Below, one piece after another: positions 62,855 to 64,000 of a DNA stretch of 64,000 bases; within the stretch, counting starts at the first letter, position 1; each line of letters starts with the position of its first letter. The translations under genes and the position numbers were made by a program. The notes under the pieces were generated by a model that worked only from the letters and a program-made list of their open reading frames with translations, was not told where the DNA came from and made no database searches. The stretch is from Mucilaginibacter ginsenosidivorans (GTDB taxonomy: Bacteria > Bacteroidota > Bacteroidia > Sphingobacteriales > Sphingobacteriaceae): positions 3,224,001-3,288,000 of the forward strand of contig NZ_CP042436.1 in NCBI RefSeq assembly GCF_007971025.1, written 5' to 3'.

Positions 62855-63847
62855 ATGAAAGCGATACTTAACCATCTTTTTGAAAATAAGACATTCAGCC
62901 GCGGGCAGTCGAAGGAAATACTGACCAATATTGCGAAGGGCCAGTATAACAACTCGCAAATGGCGGCATTTATGACAGCTTACTGCATGCGCAGCATCAC
63001 TGTGGATGAACTTGAGGGTTTCCGTGATGCGATGCTCGATCTATGCCTGCCTGCTGAACTGGGAACGGACGAGGTGGTGGACCTTTGCGGAACCGGCGGC
63101 GACGGGAAGGATACATTCAATATATCTACCCTGGCTTCATTCGTTGTTGCCGGAGCAGGGTATAAGGTTGCCAAACACGGCAATTACGGGGTGTCGTCGG
63201 GATGCGGGTCATCCAATGTTATCGAGTTTCTGGGTTACCAGTTCACTAACGATACCGACCATTTGAAGAAAAACATAGATAAAGCAAATATTTGTTTTTT
63301 ACATGCGCCGTTATTTCACCCGGCAATGAAAACAGTAGCCCCGATACGCCGCGAACTGGGTGTCAAAACTTTCTTCAATATGCTTGGGCCAATGGTAAAT
63401 CCGGCAAAACCAAAAAACCAAATGGTAGGCGTTTTTAGCCTTGAACTGGCTCGGATGTATGCCTACCTGTATCAAAAATCAGATGTAAAATATACCATTC
63501 TGAATGCTTTGGATGGTTATGATGAGGTTTCGCTAACGGGGGATTTTAAAACTTTTTCCGCAGAAGGCGAAAAGATCAATACAATAGAAGACCTCGGGTT
63601 CGAAAAACTTAAACCTTACGAAATAATGGGTGGAAGCACTGTTAAAGATTCGGCCGATATATTCATGCGCGTGTTAAACAATGAATCGACCCCGGCACAG
63701 GCCAACGTGGTTTTATGTAATGCCGCCATTGCAATAAGGACGATCGATCCGGGAAAATCGTTTGGTGATTGTTTTTACGAAGCCGAAGAATCGTTACTGA
63801 ACAAGAAGGCGCTGAAAAGCTTTAATACTTTAATAAGCAGTAATTAA
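62855..63847 (+). CDS. trpD: Anthranilate phosphoribosyltransferase
   Basis: A 330-residue transferase that joins anthranilate to PRPP in tryptophan synthesis. The PRPP loop GTGGDGKDTFNIST is present, followed by VAKHGNYGVSSGCGSSNVIEFLG, the usual KHGN motif with Tyr in place of Arg at the fifth position, a variant seen in Bacteroidota. The C-terminal half is complete (NMLGPMVNPAKP). It is the first structural gene behind the attenuator and is followed by trpF after 1 base; no trpE or trpG lies upstream in this window. Confidence 0.96.
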   Translation: MKAILNHLFENKTFSRGQSKEILTNIAKGQYNNSQMAAFMTAYCMRSITVDELEGFRDAMLDLCLPAELGTDEVVDLCGTGGDGKDTFNISTLASFVVAGAGYKVAKHGNYGVSSGCGSSNVIEFLGYQFTNDTDHLKKNIDKANICFLHAPLFHPAMKTVAPIRRELGVKTFFNMLGPMVNPAKPKNQMVGVFSLELARMYAYLYQKSDVKYTILNALDGYDEVSLTGDFKTFSAEGEKINTIEDLGFEKLKPYEIMGGSTVKDSADIFMRVLNNESTPAQANVVLCNAAIAIRTIDPGKSFGDCFYEAEESLLNKKALKSFNTLISSN

Positions 63848-63848
63848 G

Positions 63849-64000
63849 ATGAGGATAAAGGTTTGTGGTTTAAAGCATGCGGAAAATATTGGAGCCGTAG
63901 CAGCATTGGGGCCCGATTATGTGGGTTTTATCTGCTACGCGCCATCACCAAGATATGCGTCCGGTCTCCAGGACGAAATATTGGCCGCTCTGCCTGAAGG
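63849..64000 (+). CDS. trpF: Phosphoribosylanthranilate isomerase, 5' part only
   Basis: The first 50 codons of a TIM-barrel enzyme that converts phosphoribosylanthranilate to CdRP; the gene runs off the window. The start MRIKVCGLKHAENIG (with the catalytic Cys) and DYVGFICYAPSPRYA are diagnostic. It begins one base after the trpD stop, so it is in the same attenuated operon. Confidence 0.93.
   Translation, partial: MRIKVCGLKHAENIGAVAALGPDYVGFICYAPSPRYASGLQDEILAALPE

Noticed and set aside
1..64000. CRISPR array, prophage, integrative element or insertion sequence
   Set aside because: No regularly spaced repeats, transposase, integrase or phage structural gene was found on either strand.

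Overview
The window is a stretch of a Bacteroidota chromosome, most like Sphingobacteriaceae (Mucilaginibacter/Pedobacter type). The sequence supports this in several ways: promoter elements follow the Bacteroidota pattern (TTTG about 19-20 bases before TAnnTTTG) and there is little Shine-Dalgarno signal; the family content is typical (PorP/SprF type IX secretion protein, DUF5723, DUF5009, 7TMR-DISM kinase, MacB/FtsX-like permease, LysS with a C-terminal extension, iscS-iscU-iscA, S9 dipeptidyl peptidase); and the intergenic hairpin and minisatellite repeats look typical of the group. No tRNA, rRNA, CRISPR array, prophage or insertion sequence was seen.

Layout. 0-10 kb: DM13 lipoprotein, response regulator, large FtsX-type permease, secreted ABM-domain protein, a 640-base gene-free stretch, S9 dipeptidyl peptidase, VOC protein, secreted GH13 enzyme, and an ArsR-SRPBCC operon with two operator-like palindromes. 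10-17 kb: VF530 protein, GMC oxidoreductase, then a tight three-gene cassette (membrane protein, intracellular-looking subtilase with an SH3-like front domain, secreted 682-residue protein) whose function I cannot name. 17-28 kb: CDGSH protein, GH109-like oxidoreductase, CBM9-like protein, DUF5009 acyltransferase-like protein, a heterodimeric ABC exporter with one degenerate ATP site, a Gfo/Idh/MocA oxidoreductase, a PhyH dioxygenase and a divergent Nudix-like regulator with a dead Nudix box. 28-36 kb: a divergent histidine kinase and response regulator, PorP/SprF, RpoN, MscL, ChaN-like protein. 36-45 kb: rpmH-rnpA-yidD with a strong promoter, tsaB, envelope proteins, priA, pcm. 45-53 kb: smpB, an mntR-mntH operon in which the NRAMP transporter is fused to a universal stress domain and a DtxR-type box sits in the promoter, an Lrp regulator, ung, lysS, an AraC regulator. 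53-62 kb: ester cyclase-SDR pair, a beta-propeller lipoprotein, acyl-CoA ligase, the isc operon, methylmalonyl-CoA epimerase, NHL lipoprotein, Kir channel. 62-64 kb: a tryptophan operon (trpD, then trpF cut by the window edge) behind a complete transcription attenuator.

The clearest unexpected regulatory signal is the trp attenuator at 62599-62754. It has a promoter, a 14-residue leader peptide with three consecutive Trp codons, a stop codon in the loop of the first hairpin, a 9-bp antiterminator pairing and a GCAA-capped terminator followed by a T run. The clearest candidate for an undescribed protein system is the cassette at 12494-16916. Genes are tightly packed: five same-strand neighbours overlap by ATGA, and eight convergent pairs end within 14 bases of each other or overlap.
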